64,000 nucleotides of DNA from Sphingomonas jejuensis (GCF_011927695.1 NZ_JAATJE010000001.1:1116001-1180000); one strand, 5' to 3'; positions 7,969 through 16,341 are shown, counted from the first letter of the stretch. Translations and numbers: made by a program. The notes: generated by a model from the sequence alone, not told the origin.

Positions 7969-8385
7969 ATGGCGGCGATGCATCAGACGCTCCCCGATAT
8001 CCTCGACGACTACCAGTTGCTGGAGCCCGATGACCGGTACCGCCTGCTGATCGACCTGGGCCGGGAACTGGAGCCGATGCCGGAGGCGCTGAAGACCGAT
8101 GCCACGCTGGTGCGCGGCTGTTCAGCGTCCGTATGGGTCTATCCCCTGCCCGGCGACGACGGCCGGTTGCGGTTCCTGGCCGACAGCAACGCCGCCATCA
8201 CCAAGGGGATCATCGCCCTGGTGCTGCGCGCGGTGGACGGGCGGTCTGCCAAGGACATCCTTGCCACCGATATCGCCGGAGAACTGGCGCCGTTCGATCT
8301 GTCCCGTCAGCTGAGCAGCAACCGGACCCAGGGCATTCCGAACATGATCGCGCTGATCCGCGAAACGGCGGCGCGTTACGCCTGA
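7969..8385 (+). CDS. sufE: SufE-family cysteine desulfurase sulfur acceptor
   Basis: A 138-residue SufE protein. The family takes persulfide sulfur from the desulfurase SufS and hands it to the SufBCD scaffold for iron-sulfur cluster assembly. The acceptor cysteine lies in VRGCSASVWVYPLPGD, and the C-terminal ELAPFDLSRQLSSNRTQGIP segment ends with the typical GIPNMI. ATG 7978 (three codons in) is an alternative start. No other suf genes are in the window. Its 3' end overlaps the convergent ferredoxin-like gene by 10 bases. Confidence 0.9.
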   Translation: MAAMHQTLPDILDDYQLLEPDDRYRLLIDLGRELEPMPEALKTDATLVRGCSASVWVYPLPGDDGRLRFLADSNAAITKGIIALVLRAVDGRSAKDILATDIAGELAPFDLSRQLSSNRTQGIPNMIALIRETAARYA

Positions 8386-8687
8386 GGCGTCGACGCTGCG
8401 GCATCCAGGCCGTTCAGCAGCGCATCGGTATCGCCGCCCGCCTGCACGACATGCCACCGGCCGGGGGTGCGGCTGTCCACCACGGCTACCGCTCGCTTCG
8501 GGCAGATCTTCAGGCAGTCGACCTCGACCACGCCCAGGCGCGCCTTGCGGCCCTTGCCGACCCGCGCCCTGAGGCGCTTGGCGAGCCGTTCGTCGCGGTC
8601 CGGCCCGAAGCCGCCATCCAGCTTCTTCGAGCATTTGCGGCAGACGAGGATCGCGCCCTGCCAGTTCGACCGCACCCGCTTTGTCAT
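8376..8687 (-). CDS. (2Fe-2S) ferredoxin-domain protein, thioredoxin-like type
   Basis: A 103-residue protein with LVCRKCSKKL near the N terminus and CLKICPKRAV about 40 residues later, the cysteine spacing of the thioredoxin-like 2Fe-2S ferredoxins. These small proteins carry electrons but partners are rarely known. Its start overlaps the stop of the upstream J-domain gene by 4 bases, so the two are probably co-translated. It converges on and overlaps sufE, which may be incidental, although both concern iron-sulfur chemistry. Confidence 0.75.
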   Translation of the reverse strand: MTKRVRSNWQGAILVCRKCSKKLDGGFGPDRDERLAKRLRARVGKGRKARLGVVEVDCLKICPKRAVAVVDSRTPGRWHVVQAGGDTDALLNGLDAAASTPQA

Positions 8688-9211
8688 GCGGCGCGGCGAT
8701 CCTCCGCCTGACGCAGCACCTCATAGGCGGTCTGGACCGCGCGGAAGCGCTGGGCCGCCGCCCCGTCGCCCGGCTTCACGTCCGGATGATTGGCCTTGGC
8801 AAGCCGGCGCCACGCCGCCTTCACATCATCGAAGCCGGCGTCGACCTCCAACTCCAGGACCTCAAGCGCGCGCATCTCGTCGCGGCTGCGGGTGCCGTCG
8901 CCCGCCCCGCCCCACTGATAATGACGGGCCTGCCCGAATGCCGAGCCGTCGCGACGTTCGTCCGCCTCGCGCGCGGCGGCTTCCTCCGCCGTCAGCCCCT
9001 CGAAATAATTCCAGTTGCGGTTGTACTCGGCCGCATGCGCCTCGCAGAACATCCAGCGTTCGGGGCTGTTGGGCGACTTTGGCGCGGGACGATCGCCGGG
9101 CTGGTCGCAGCCGTGGCGGTCGCACATGCGCACAGGCTTTGCCTGCCGTTCGGACCCGTAGGCGCGCCAGCGTGGAAAGCCCCAGTCGTTCGATCGTGTC
9201 GGTCGCGCCAT
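8684..9211 (-). CDS. J-domain protein with N-terminal cysteine/histidine motif
   Basis: A 175-residue protein. The C-terminal half is a J domain: LEVDAGFDDVKAAWRRLAKA then NHPDVKPGD, keeping the HPD tripeptide that stimulates the DnaK ATPase. The N-terminal half has MCDRHGCDQPG and, 20 residues on, MFCEAHAAEYNRNWNYFEGL, giving CxxxxC and CxxH pairs that could bind zinc. This is unlike DnaJ itself, which has the J domain first. It probably recruits Hsp70 to a specific client; the client is unknown. It sits in a small operon with the ferredoxin-like gene. Confidence 0.8.
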   Translation of the reverse strand: MARPTRSNDWGFPRWRAYGSERQAKPVRMCDRHGCDQPGDRPAPKSPNSPERWMFCEAHAAEYNRNWNYFEGLTAEEAAAREADERRDGSAFGQARHYQWGGAGDGTRSRDEMRALEVLELEVDAGFDDVKAAWRRLAKANHPDVKPGDGAAAQRFRAVQTAYEVLRQAEDRRAA

Positions 9212-9234
9212 CGGGTCCGAGATAGGAAGATCGT

Positions 9235-10038
9235 TCAGCGGAGCAAGCCGAACGGCACCACCTTGTTGTCGGCATCATGGCCGATGTCGGCCCGGCCGAG
9301 ATAGGGGATACCCGCAGCCGCGCACCAGTGGCGGGTCACCGCCTGCTCGTCCGCACCGAAATCGGGATCGTTGGGCGGTATGTCGCTGATCCGGCCGAGC
9401 CGCAGGCCCCGCAGGCCCGCAAGCACGCCGGCGGCATGGAGTTGCCCGAAGATCCGGTCGATGCGGTAGATCGGCTCTGCAATCTCCTCGATCAGGAGCT
9501 CTGCTCCCCACATGTCGGGGAGGTAGGGCGTCCCGACGAGATGCCCGAGGATCGTGAGGTTGAAGGCGAAGGCGGGACCGCCCAGCGTCGGCTCGCACGC
9601 GGACGCCGCGTCGTCGACCAGAAAGTCGAGCGCGCGGTCGATCGCGGCATTGCCTCCGACCCGGCGGATGTCGGCAACCATGGGACCATGAGCAACACGG
9701 GCACCGGCGCGGTGAAGGGCGGCGAGCAGCGTGCCCGTGTCGCTGTACCCCAGCCAGCGCTTGGCGACGGCCGCCGGACCAAGCCGGGGAAGCACGGCCG
9801 GCATCAGCCTGATCGAGCCGTAGCCGCCGCGTGCGAACCAGATGGCATCGATCGCGGGATCGTTGGCCACCGCGACCAGCGCGTCGGCGCGCGCAGCGTC
9901 CGGACCGGCAAAATGCCCGTCCGACAGAAAGCATTGAGGATGGAACAGGAGCTCCGCCCGGTCACTGGCCTGCTGCCGCACGCGATCGGCGGAGGCGGGA
10001 TCGATCCCCCGCGCGGGCGCCACGATCCCGATCCTCAT
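9235..10038 (-). CDS. LD-carboxypeptidase (peptidase family S66)
   Basis: A 267-residue cytoplasmic enzyme that would remove the terminal D-Ala from murein tetrapeptides during cell-wall recycling. Family signs are MRIGIVAPARGI at the N terminus, WFARGGYGSIRLMP, the nucleophile serine in WLGYSDTGTLL, and the C-terminal GRADIGHDADNKVVPFG loop with the catalytic His. ATG 10038 begins the family-typical sequence; a longer frame to 10095 would overlap the Mur ligase start. It diverges from the Mur ligase gene by only 44 bases, and the two act on consecutive recycling steps. Confidence 0.88.
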   Translation of the reverse strand: MRIGIVAPARGIDPASADRVRQQASDRAELLFHPQCFLSDGHFAGPDAARADALVAVANDPAIDAIWFARGGYGSIRLMPAVLPRLGPAAVAKRWLGYSDTGTLLAALHRAGARVAHGPMVADIRRVGGNAAIDRALDFLVDDAASACEPTLGGPAFAFNLTILGHLVGTPYLPDMWGAELLIEEIAEPIYRIDRIFGQLHAAGVLAGLRGLRLGRISDIPPNDPDFGADEQAVTRHWCAAAGIPYLGRADIGHDADNKVVPFGLLR

Positions 10039-10082
10039 CGCCGGCTTGCTCCCTTGCGCCCAAAGCCCGATAGCCGCGGGCG

Positions 10083-11513
10083 ATGAGCGCCCCACGATCC
10101 TATTTCTTCTGCGGCATCGGCGGGAGCGGCATGATGCCGCTTGCCGCCATCGTCAAGGCATCGGGCGCTGCCGTCGCCGGGTCCGACCGGTCGCTCGACG
10201 CCGGGCGGACACCGGCCAAATTCGATCATCTGACGGCGCAGGGCGTTCGCCTGTTCCCGCAGGACGGAAGCGGCGTGACGTCTCCGGACATGGTGCTGGT
10301 CGCGTCGGCCGCGATCGAGGACAGCGTTCCCGATGTGGCGGCCGCCCGGCAGCTCGGTTGCCGGCGGATCAGCCGCGCCGGGCTGCTGGCCGAGCTGTTC
10401 AACGCGGCCTCCGCGCGGGTGGCGGTTGGCGGTACCAGCGGCAAGTCGACCGTGACGGGCATGATCGGATGGATCCTGCACGCGACCGGGCGGCACCCGA
10501 CCATCATGAACGGCGCGGTCATGACCAATTTCGCGAGCGCGGACGCGCCTTTCGCGAGCGCGCTGGTCGGGCCGCCGGGAGGCCCCTTCGTCAGCGAGGT
10601 CGACGAAAGCGACGGGTCGATTGCACTCTACGAGCCGACCGTCGCCGTGCTGAACAACATTTCGCTCGACCACAAGCCGATGGACGAGCTGCACCATTTG
10701 TTCGCCCAGTTCGTCGGGCGCGCCGCGGTGGCCGTCATCAATCTCGACGACGCGGAGGCGGCGATCGTGGCACGGGAGGCGGCCCACCACCGGCTGATCG
10801 GCTTCGGCATCGAGCAGGAGGGCGCCGCAATCGTCGGCCACGACCTGATCGAGACACCGGCGGGGGTGCGCTTTGCCGTGACGGACCGCACGACGGGCGA
10901 GACCTGCCCGGTCGCCTTGCAGCTGATCGGTCGGCACAATGCATCGAACGCTTTGGCCGCCATCGCGGCAGCGCGAGGATTGGGGATCGCGCTGTCCGAG
11001 GCCGCCGACGCGCTTGGCGGGTTCACCGGATTGAAGCGGCGGCTGGAGGTGGTGGGAACGGCCGGCGGCGTAACAGTGATGGACGATTTCGGGCACAATC
11101 CGGACAAGGTGGCGGCGACGCTGTCGGCGCTGCACGCCTTTCCGGGACGGCTGCTGCTGTTCTTCCAGCCCCATGGCTATGGCCCGCTGAAGCAGATGGG
11201 CCGGGAGCTTGCTGCGTCCTTCGCATCCGCGATGGGGCGTGACGACCGCCTGCTCGTCAGCGATCCGGCCTATTTCGGTGGAACCACCGATCGGTCGGTC
11301 GGCAGCGACGATCTGGTGGCGAGGATCAGCGCGGAGGGCGGAAGCGCGGAGCATATCGCAGAGCGCGACGCCTGTGCGCGGCGGCTGGTGGAACTGGCCG
11401 CGCCCGGCGATCGCATCGTGGTGATGGGCGCGCGAGACGACAGCCTGTCGACGTTTGCGGCTGAACTTGTGGACATGCTGAGCCGCGTCAAGCCCGTGCC
11501 AGAGGGTCTGTAA
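10083..11513 (+). CDS. MurC/Mpl-type Mur ligase (probable murein tripeptide recycling ligase)
   Basis: A 476-residue ATP-dependent Mur ligase. It opens with FFCGIGGSGMMPLAAIV, the N-terminal UDP-binding fold of MurC/Mpl. The P-loop is GGTSGKST (residues 116-123), with Ser where MurC and Mpl usually have His. The central domain contains VSEVDESDGS and LNNISLDHK, and the C-terminal domain VMDDFGHNPDKV. MurC adds L-Ala to UDP-MurNAc; Mpl adds a recycled tripeptide. The divergent LD-carboxypeptidase favours the Mpl-like role, but the sequence alone does not settle it. The last codons overlap the antisense RNase P RNA gene. Confidence 0.8.
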   Translation: MSAPRSYFFCGIGGSGMMPLAAIVKASGAAVAGSDRSLDAGRTPAKFDHLTAQGVRLFPQDGSGVTSPDMVLVASAAIEDSVPDVAAARQLGCRRISRAGLLAELFNAASARVAVGGTSGKSTVTGMIGWILHATGRHPTIMNGAVMTNFASADAPFASALVGPPGGPFVSEVDESDGSIALYEPTVAVLNNISLDHKPMDELHHLFAQFVGRAAVAVINLDDAEAAIVAREAAHHRLIGFGIEQEGAAIVGHDLIETPAGVRFAVTDRTTGETCPVALQLIGRHNASNALAAIAAARGLGIALSEAADALGGFTGLKRRLEVVGTAGGVTVMDDFGHNPDKVAATLSALHAFPGRLLLFFQPHGYGPLKQMGRELAASFASAMGRDDRLLVSDPAYFGGTTDRSVGSDDLVARISAEGGSAEHIAERDACARRLVELAAPGDRIVVMGARDDSLSTFAAELVDMLSRVKPVPEGL

Positions 11514-11889
11514 GCCGGGTTCTGTCCGCCCCCGAAGGGACTGGGCGACCATTCCTCTAGGACGACGCTCGCGCGTCGCCTCAAGCAACCAACCCGGGCG
11601 GCGGGCCGGAACATGCCCCGGGCCCTTGAAGACCCATGCCGCCCCTATTCGGTCTTGCTCCCGGTGGGGTTTACCGTGCCACCGACGTTGCCGCCGGCGC
11701 GGTGCGCTCTTGCCGCACCCTTTCACGCTCGCGTGGCCGAAGCCGTCGCAGTCTTCTCTCTGTTGCACTGTCCCTGAGGCAGCGGTCGCCCCCTGCCCCG
11801 CCGGGCGTTACCCGGCACCGTCGTTTCCGTGGAGCCCGGACTTTCCTCCCGCACGCGAACGTGCCGGCGGCCGCCCGACCCTCTGGCCG
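11497..11889 (-). ncRNA. rnpB: RNase P RNA
   Basis: The minus strand carries the hallmark GAGGAAAGTCCGGGCTCCAC (complement of 11827-11846) near its 5' end, GCAAGACCGAATAGGGG in the middle, and ACAGAACCCGGCTTACAGAC at the 3' end. P1 is a perfect 10-base helix: CCAGAGGGTC (complement of 11877-11886) with GACCCTCTGG (complement of 11499-11508). This is the bacterial type A catalytic RNA that trims tRNA 5' leaders. Ends are set by P1 and uncertain by a few bases. The 3' strand of P1 lies inside the last codons of the convergent Mur ligase gene. Confidence 0.93.
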
Positions 11890-11896
11890 GCCCGCC

Positions 11897-12580
11897 TTAG
11901 TCGTCGCCCTGCGGGCGTGGCAAGAGCAGCGCGAGGAGGATGGCGCGACACTCACCGTCGACCTCTCCATCGATCAGCTCCGGCCGGAAACGACGTTGGA
12001 AGGCGCAGATGGCCGCAAAGCTGTCGGTAACGTCGTAGCCGAAGCGTTCGAGGGCGAGGCAGAAGCCGGCCTGCGACCAGCCCGGATCGACGAGGTTCCG
12101 GGTCGGTCTGGGCAAGGCGAGGCGCAGGCGCGCAAGCCGGTGCCACGGAAACAGCTCGCCCGGGTCGCGCTTGCGCGCAGGGGCGATATCCGAATGGCCG
12201 ACGACGTTGCCGCGCGTGATTTCGTACCGGTCCTTGATGGTCGAGACGAGGCGCACGACCGCGTTGATCTGCACTTCCGGAAAGTCGCGGTAGCCATGTT
12301 CGTGGCCGGGATTGACGATCTCAATCCCAACCGAGCAGCCGTTGACGTCGGTGATGCCGCGCCAATGGGAGACACCCGCGTGCCAGGCGCGGCGATCCTC
12401 CGGCACCAGGCGGTGAATGGTGCCATCCTCATCGACGAGGTAATGCGCTGAGACCTTCGCCTCCGGATCGCGGAGCCGGTCGAGCGCCGCCTGTGCGCTT
12501 TCCATGCCGGTATAGTGGAGGACGATCAGGCTGATCGGCGCGGTGCGCTGATCATGGTTGGGCGACGGACTGTCGATCAT
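11897..12580 (-). CDS. N-acetylmuramoyl-L-alanine amidase (AmiD-like)
   Basis: A 227-residue zinc amidase of the Amidase_2 family. Visible zinc and catalytic elements are LIVLHYTGMES, HYLVDEDGTIHRLVPEDRRA then WHAGVSHWRG, and VVGHSDIAPARKRDPGELFP. The C-terminal 70 residues (FGYDVTDSFAAICAFQRRFR) form a peptidoglycan-binding domain, as in AmiD. The enzyme would split the MurNAc-L-Ala bond and release recyclable peptides. There is no clear signal peptide from ATG 12580. It overlaps the EamA transporter stop by 4 bases, and rnpB follows 7 bases downstream on the same strand. Confidence 0.87.
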   Translation of the reverse strand: MIDSPSPNHDQRTAPISLIVLHYTGMESAQAALDRLRDPEAKVSAHYLVDEDGTIHRLVPEDRRAWHAGVSHWRGITDVNGCSVGIEIVNPGHEHGYRDFPEVQINAVVRLVSTIKDRYEITRGNVVGHSDIAPARKRDPGELFPWHRLARLRLALPRPTRNLVDPGWSQAGFCLALERFGYDVTDSFAAICAFQRRFRPELIDGEVDGECRAILLALLLPRPQGDD

Positions 12581-13494
12581 CGTGTCGCGCCCTTCCACAA
12601 TCGCTCGCGTGCTTCGCTGAGCCTGGCCGACCGGATGGTCACCACCGCGACACCCGTCAAGGCAATGACGCCGCCGAGGATCATCAACGGTGTCAGCGGG
12701 GTTCCGAAGAACAGGCTTGCGGCGACCACGGAGACGATCGGCGCGCCAAGGGTGAGCGGCACCACGCTGCTGACCGGATGGCGCTGAAGCAGCCAGGACA
12801 TGGCGCCCTGCCCGAGCACGGTCGAGCCGATCGCGGAGAACGCGACCCAGCCGAGGCTGGACAGCGGAACGTCGCCGAGGCCGGCGAGCGCCGCGGATTC
12901 GAACAGGAGCGCGATCGGCAGCAGGACGACCGATCCCATCAGCCCGATCCAGGCATAGATGGTGAGCACGGGAACGCCCACCAGACGCCGCTGCAGCAGG
13001 GAGCAGATTGCCCAGATGAAGCTGCCGATCGCGGTGAGACCGATGCCGGGAAGCTCTCGCCCGGCCGCCGGATCGAACACGAGCAGCCCGACACCCGCCA
13101 TCGCCAGCAGGATGCCGCCGATGCGGATATAATGGATCCGTTCCCTGAGGAAGATCACGGCCAGGATCATCGAGAAGGGCACGCCGAGCTGCCCGGCGAT
13201 CGCGAGCGCGGAGACGTTGTTCGCGACGGCGAGCGACAGGTTGATCGCGACGTAGAACAGGCCGCCCGACAGGATGCCAAGGAGGACCAGCGGTCCCATG
13301 CGGCCGGGCACGATGCGCAGCCCGTGCCAGCAGACGAGAAGCACGATGACCTGGCGAAGGAAGGCCGCCGTGAAGGGTGAAAGCGCTTCCACCGCCAGCT
13401 TCACGGCGATGATGTTGAAGCCCCACAGCACGCACATGGCAGCCGCGATGGCGAAGTCGCGCGGGCCGAGCCCGGAGGACGCCCGAACGTTCAT
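12577..13494 (-). CDS. EamA-family (DMT) transporter
   Basis: A 305-residue membrane protein with about ten hydrophobic helices arranged as two EamA repeats: DFAIAAAMCVLWGFNIIAVK in the first half and GIGLTAIGSFIWAICSLLQR in the second. The drug/metabolite transporter superfamily exports amino acids, nucleotides and other small compounds; the substrate cannot be read from sequence. ATG 13494 was chosen; an upstream ATG at 13530 would add 12 polar residues. It lies between cheR and the amidase on the same strand, with a 4-base overlap to the amidase. Confidence 0.85.
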   Translation of the reverse strand: MNVRASSGLGPRDFAIAAAMCVLWGFNIIAVKLAVEALSPFTAAFLRQVIVLLVCWHGLRIVPGRMGPLVLLGILSGGLFYVAINLSLAVANNVSALAIAGQLGVPFSMILAVIFLRERIHYIRIGGILLAMAGVGLLVFDPAAGRELPGIGLTAIGSFIWAICSLLQRRLVGVPVLTIYAWIGLMGSVVLLPIALLFESAALAGLGDVPLSSLGWVAFSAIGSTVLGQGAMSWLLQRHPVSSVVPLTLGAPIVSVVAASLFFGTPLTPLMILGGVIALTGVAVVTIRSARLSEARERLWKGATR

Positions 13495-13537
13495 CGTGCC
13501 GTCCTTGGCCGCTCCGCCGGTGCGGAGCAAGCCACGT

Positions 13538-14377
13538 TCAGGCCGCGCGCATCCTTGCAGCGCCTGCCGCTGGGCGGAACAAGCCGCGGGCGTCGGGATC
13601 GGCGGCGAAGGCGTCGGTGTGGCCGGTCACCGTCTCACCCGCGCCGAGGACCAGAAAGCCGTCTGGCGCGAGCGCGGCGGCGATCCGCTGGAACGCCTGC
13701 CGCCGGCGTTCCGGGGTCAGGTACAGGAGGACGTTGCGGCAGAACACCAGGTCGAACGGACCCGACGGTGCCGGATCGAGGATGTTGTGGACTGAAAAGC
13801 GGGCGCGGCGTCCGATCTCCCGCTTCACCCGCCAATCGTCGCGGTCCGGATCGAACCAACGGATCATCTGGGTGACGGGAAGCCCGCGCTGGATCTCGAA
13901 CGACGAATAGACGCCCTGCTCCGCCCGGCGGATGCAACTGGGCGACACGTCCGTGCCGATGAGATCGATGGTCCAGCCGGCCCAGCGCCCCTCCGCTTCC
14001 GCAAAGATCATCGCGAGCGAGTAGACCTCCTGCCCCGTGGAGCACCCCGCGCTCCAGATCCGCAGGCGGCGGGAGCCGGCGCGCGCGCCGTGCAGCGCAT
14101 GGAGGGCGGCGACATCGACCTGGCGGAAGACCGGCGCGTCGCGGAAAAAGAAGGTTTCGTGATTGAGCAGCTGGTCGATCACCTCGGCCTGGAGCGCGGG
14201 ATCGTGTCCTTCCACCAGTCGCGCGACCAGGCCGGTGACCCCGTCCAGCCCGCGATCCCGGATGATCGGCCCCAGCGCCGCGTCGATCCGCCAGCTGCGG
14301 TTCTCGGCCAGCTGCTGCCCCGTTGCGCGCTCCAGCAGACCCGCGAGGTAGCGGGCGCCCGGTTCGTCCAGGCTCAT
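13538..14377 (-). CDS. cheR: Chemotaxis protein methyltransferase CheR
   Basis: A 279-residue SAM-dependent methyltransferase that would methylate glutamates of chemoreceptors. The N-terminal helical domain precedes LLNHETFFFRDAPVF; the SAM site reads LRIWSAGCSTGQEVYSLAMI, and FDLVFCRNVLLYLTPE is the usual CheR motif. No receptor gene is present in the window. Its start overlaps the cheB stop by 4 bases, so methylation and demethylation enzymes are co-expressed. The C terminus lacks the VWRPW-type pentapeptide-binding extras. Confidence 0.93.
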   Translation of the reverse strand: MSLDEPGARYLAGLLERATGQQLAENRSWRIDAALGPIIRDRGLDGVTGLVARLVEGHDPALQAEVIDQLLNHETFFFRDAPVFRQVDVAALHALHGARAGSRRLRIWSAGCSTGQEVYSLAMIFAEAEGRWAGWTIDLIGTDVSPSCIRRAEQGVYSSFEIQRGLPVTQMIRWFDPDRDDWRVKREIGRRARFSVHNILDPAPSGPFDLVFCRNVLLYLTPERRRQAFQRIAAALAPDGFLVLGAGETVTGHTDAFAADPDARGLFRPAAGAARMRAA

Positions 14378-15474
14378 GCCGCGCTTCCGCGTCGGCCGAG
14401 CAGCTCGGCAATCTGCCGGGGACGAAGCACGGCGGCGGCATGACCGGCCCCGGCGATCGACCCGGGCATGCCCCAGACCACGGAGCTTTCCCGGTCCTGG
14501 ACGATGAGGTCGCCGCCCTGCGCGACGAAGCCGGGCGCGGCCTCGCTGCCGTCGCGGCCCATTCCGGTCAACACCACGCCAACGGCTCCTGATTCGAAGG
14601 TTTCGCCCACCGTGCGCAACATCGGATCGACGGAGGGCAGGCAGCCGCTGGAAACGCGCTGCCGCTCGATGACGACGCGGACCTCGCTCCCGGCACGGCG
14701 AACGCACAGATGCCCCTCGCCAGGCGCCACGAGGATGGTGCCGGGCTTCAGCGCCTCACCCTCCGCGGCGACCCTGGTGGGCCGGCCGGCGATCTCCTCG
14801 ATCTGCGCGGCGAAGAAGGGCATGAACACGGCGGGCAGGTGCTGCGTGATGAGGATGGGCGCGCGGAAGCTTGCCGGGAGCGCACGGAACAGGTCGGAGA
14901 GCGCGCGCAGGCCGCCCGTGGAGGCACCGATGGCGAGGCAGGCGACCGGCGCCGTGCCGAGCGGACGCAGGGCCGGAGGCGGTTGGGTCGAAGGCGACGG
15001 CGCGGCCGCATGACGCGGTCCGGCAGCGTGGCCGATCTTGAGCAGGCGATCGACAAGCGTCTCGGCAAAGCGCGAGGCGGATGCGCCGACGCCTGGCTTC
15101 GCCAGCGTGTCCGTCGCACCGAGTGTCAGCGCGCGCATGGTTGCGGCCGCCCCGTCCGCCGCAGAGGACGCGACGATGAGGACATGGGCGCCCGCGCTTG
15201 CCTCCAGGATCTGCGGCAGCGCCGTAAGCCCGTCGACCCCGGGCATCTCGATGTCGAGAAGGATGGTGTCGACCTGGTTGGTGGCGAGAAAGGCAAGAGC
15301 GGGGTCGACGCCCGCCACGGCAGCGACCACCTCGAACTGGGGATGGAGGGAGATGGTGCGCGTCAGGATGGCACGCGCCACGGCCGAGTCGTCGACCACG
15401 AGCAGGCGGATTGGGCGATCCGCGCTGCCCGTGCCGCGATCCGCGGCCGGCCGTGACTGCGTGGACGCCGCCAT
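14374..15474 (-). CDS. cheB: Chemotaxis methylesterase/glutaminase CheB
   Basis: A 366-residue two-domain protein. The receiver domain (residues about 20-145) holds LLVVDDSAVAR and the phosphoacceptor Asp in TILLDIEMPGVDG. A Pro/Ala-rich linker leads to the esterase domain with catalytic Ser in IGASTGGLRAL, His in ITQHLPAVFMP and Asp in LTGMGRDGSEA. It removes methyl groups from receptors when phosphorylated by CheA. ATG 15474 was chosen, 4 bases after the cheY stop; an ATG at 15522 would overlap cheY. Confidence 0.94.
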   Translation of the reverse strand: MAASTQSRPAADRGTGSADRPIRLLVVDDSAVARAILTRTISLHPQFEVVAAVAGVDPALAFLATNQVDTILLDIEMPGVDGLTALPQILEASAGAHVLIVASSAADGAAATMRALTLGATDTLAKPGVGASASRFAETLVDRLLKIGHAAGPRHAAAPSPSTQPPPALRPLGTAPVACLAIGASTGGLRALSDLFRALPASFRAPILITQHLPAVFMPFFAAQIEEIAGRPTRVAAEGEALKPGTILVAPGEGHLCVRRAGSEVRVVIERQRVSSGCLPSVDPMLRTVGETFESGAVGVVLTGMGRDGSEAAPGFVAQGGDLIVQDRESSVVWGMPGSIAGAGHAAAVLRPRQIAELLGRRGSAA

Positions 15475-15478
15475 CAGA

Positions 15479-15844
15479 TCAGCAGACGCCGACGATCTGG
15501 AGCTTGCTGGCGAGGGTGTCACGATCGAACGGCTTCATGACATATTCGTCGGCGCCCGCCTCGATCGCCGCCTTGATGTGCGCGATGCCGTTTTCGGTCG
15601 TGCAGAACACGACCTTGGGGCGCGGTGCGACGGCGGCGTCGCCAAGGGCGCGCAGGAATTCCATGCCGCTCATCACCGGCATGTTCCAGTCGAGAAGAAC
15701 GACGTCGGGCGACGTCTGCTGGCAATGCTGAAGCGCCTCGGCACCGTCGCCGGCTTCCGAGACCTGGAAGTTCAGGGTTTCCAGAATGTGGCGGGCGACC
15801 TTGCGGATCACCTTGGAGTCATCAACGACGAGGCAGGTTTTCAT
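15479..15844 (-). CDS. cheY: CheY-like response regulator
   Basis: A 121-residue single receiver domain. CLVVDDSKVIRKVARHILE holds the acidic pair, VVLLDWNMPVMSG the phosphoacceptor Asp, and EYVMKPFDRDTL the conserved Lys. It has no output domain, so it should act by protein contact, as CheY does. The DDSKVIRKVAR and LDWNMPVMSG sequences are typical of alphaproteobacterial single-domain regulators, some of which feed general stress or adhesion pathways rather than flagella. It lies between cheW and cheB; 62 bases separate it from cheW. Confidence 0.9.
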   Translation of the reverse strand: MKTCLVVDDSKVIRKVARHILETLNFQVSEAGDGAEALQHCQQTSPDVVLLDWNMPVMSGMEFLRALGDAAVAPRPKVVFCTTENGIAHIKAAIEAGADEYVMKPFDRDTLASKLQIVGVC

Positions 15845-15906
15845 GTGTTCGGTTCCGGACCCTGTTCTTATGGGGCAGACGCTAACGTGGAAAAGTAAAT
15901 GCCGTC

Positions 15907-16341
15907 TCAAGCCGCGAGCGCGTCCGGCCCGGCGATGAGCCGGGACGGGTCGATCAGCAGCAAGGTCTCCTCACCAAAGTCGATCATGCCGACCGCGACC
16001 TTGTCCCAGCCGGCATCGAGGCGGGTGCGGACGGGGCGGACATCGTCTTCGATGACGCATGCATCGTCGATGGCGGAGACGAGCAGGCCATAATGGTGGC
16101 CGTCGATGGCCACCACGACGCCGCGGGTGGAGCGACGCGCGGGTGCAGGGAGGCCGAGCGCCCGATCGCAGCAGATGATGGTGAGCACACGGCTGCGCAG
16201 CGCAGCAAGGCCCGCGACGTGGGCCGGCGCGCGCGGCACGGGGGTGACCTCCCCGATATCCACCACGCTGTCGATGGCGGACGCGCGGATCGCGACAGGC
16301 TGACCCGCGATGGTGGCGATGAGGTAAAGGCGATCCATCAT
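15907..16341 (-). CDS. cheW: Chemotaxis coupling protein CheW
   Basis: A 144-residue CheW domain protein (ATG 16338 is an equally good start). RLYLIATIAGQPVAIRASAI begins the first beta-barrel, and VTPVPRAPAHVAGLAALRSR is the receptor/kinase contact segment. GRVLTI-like strands are present as SRVLTIICCDRALGL. It would link receptors to CheA. It overlaps the CheA stop by 4 bases, so kinase and coupler are translated together. Confidence 0.9.
   Translation of the reverse strand: MMDRLYLIATIAGQPVAIRASAIDSVVDIGEVTPVPRAPAHVAGLAALRSRVLTIICCDRALGLPAPARRSTRGVVVAIDGHHYGLLVSAIDDACVIEDDVRPVRTRLDAGWDKVAVGMIDFGEETLLLIDPSRLIAGPDALAA

Noticed and set aside
10039-10095. Longer start for the LD-carboxypeptidase
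   Set aside because: It would add 19 unconserved residues and overlap the divergent Mur ligase start; the family sequence begins at MRIGIVAPARG.
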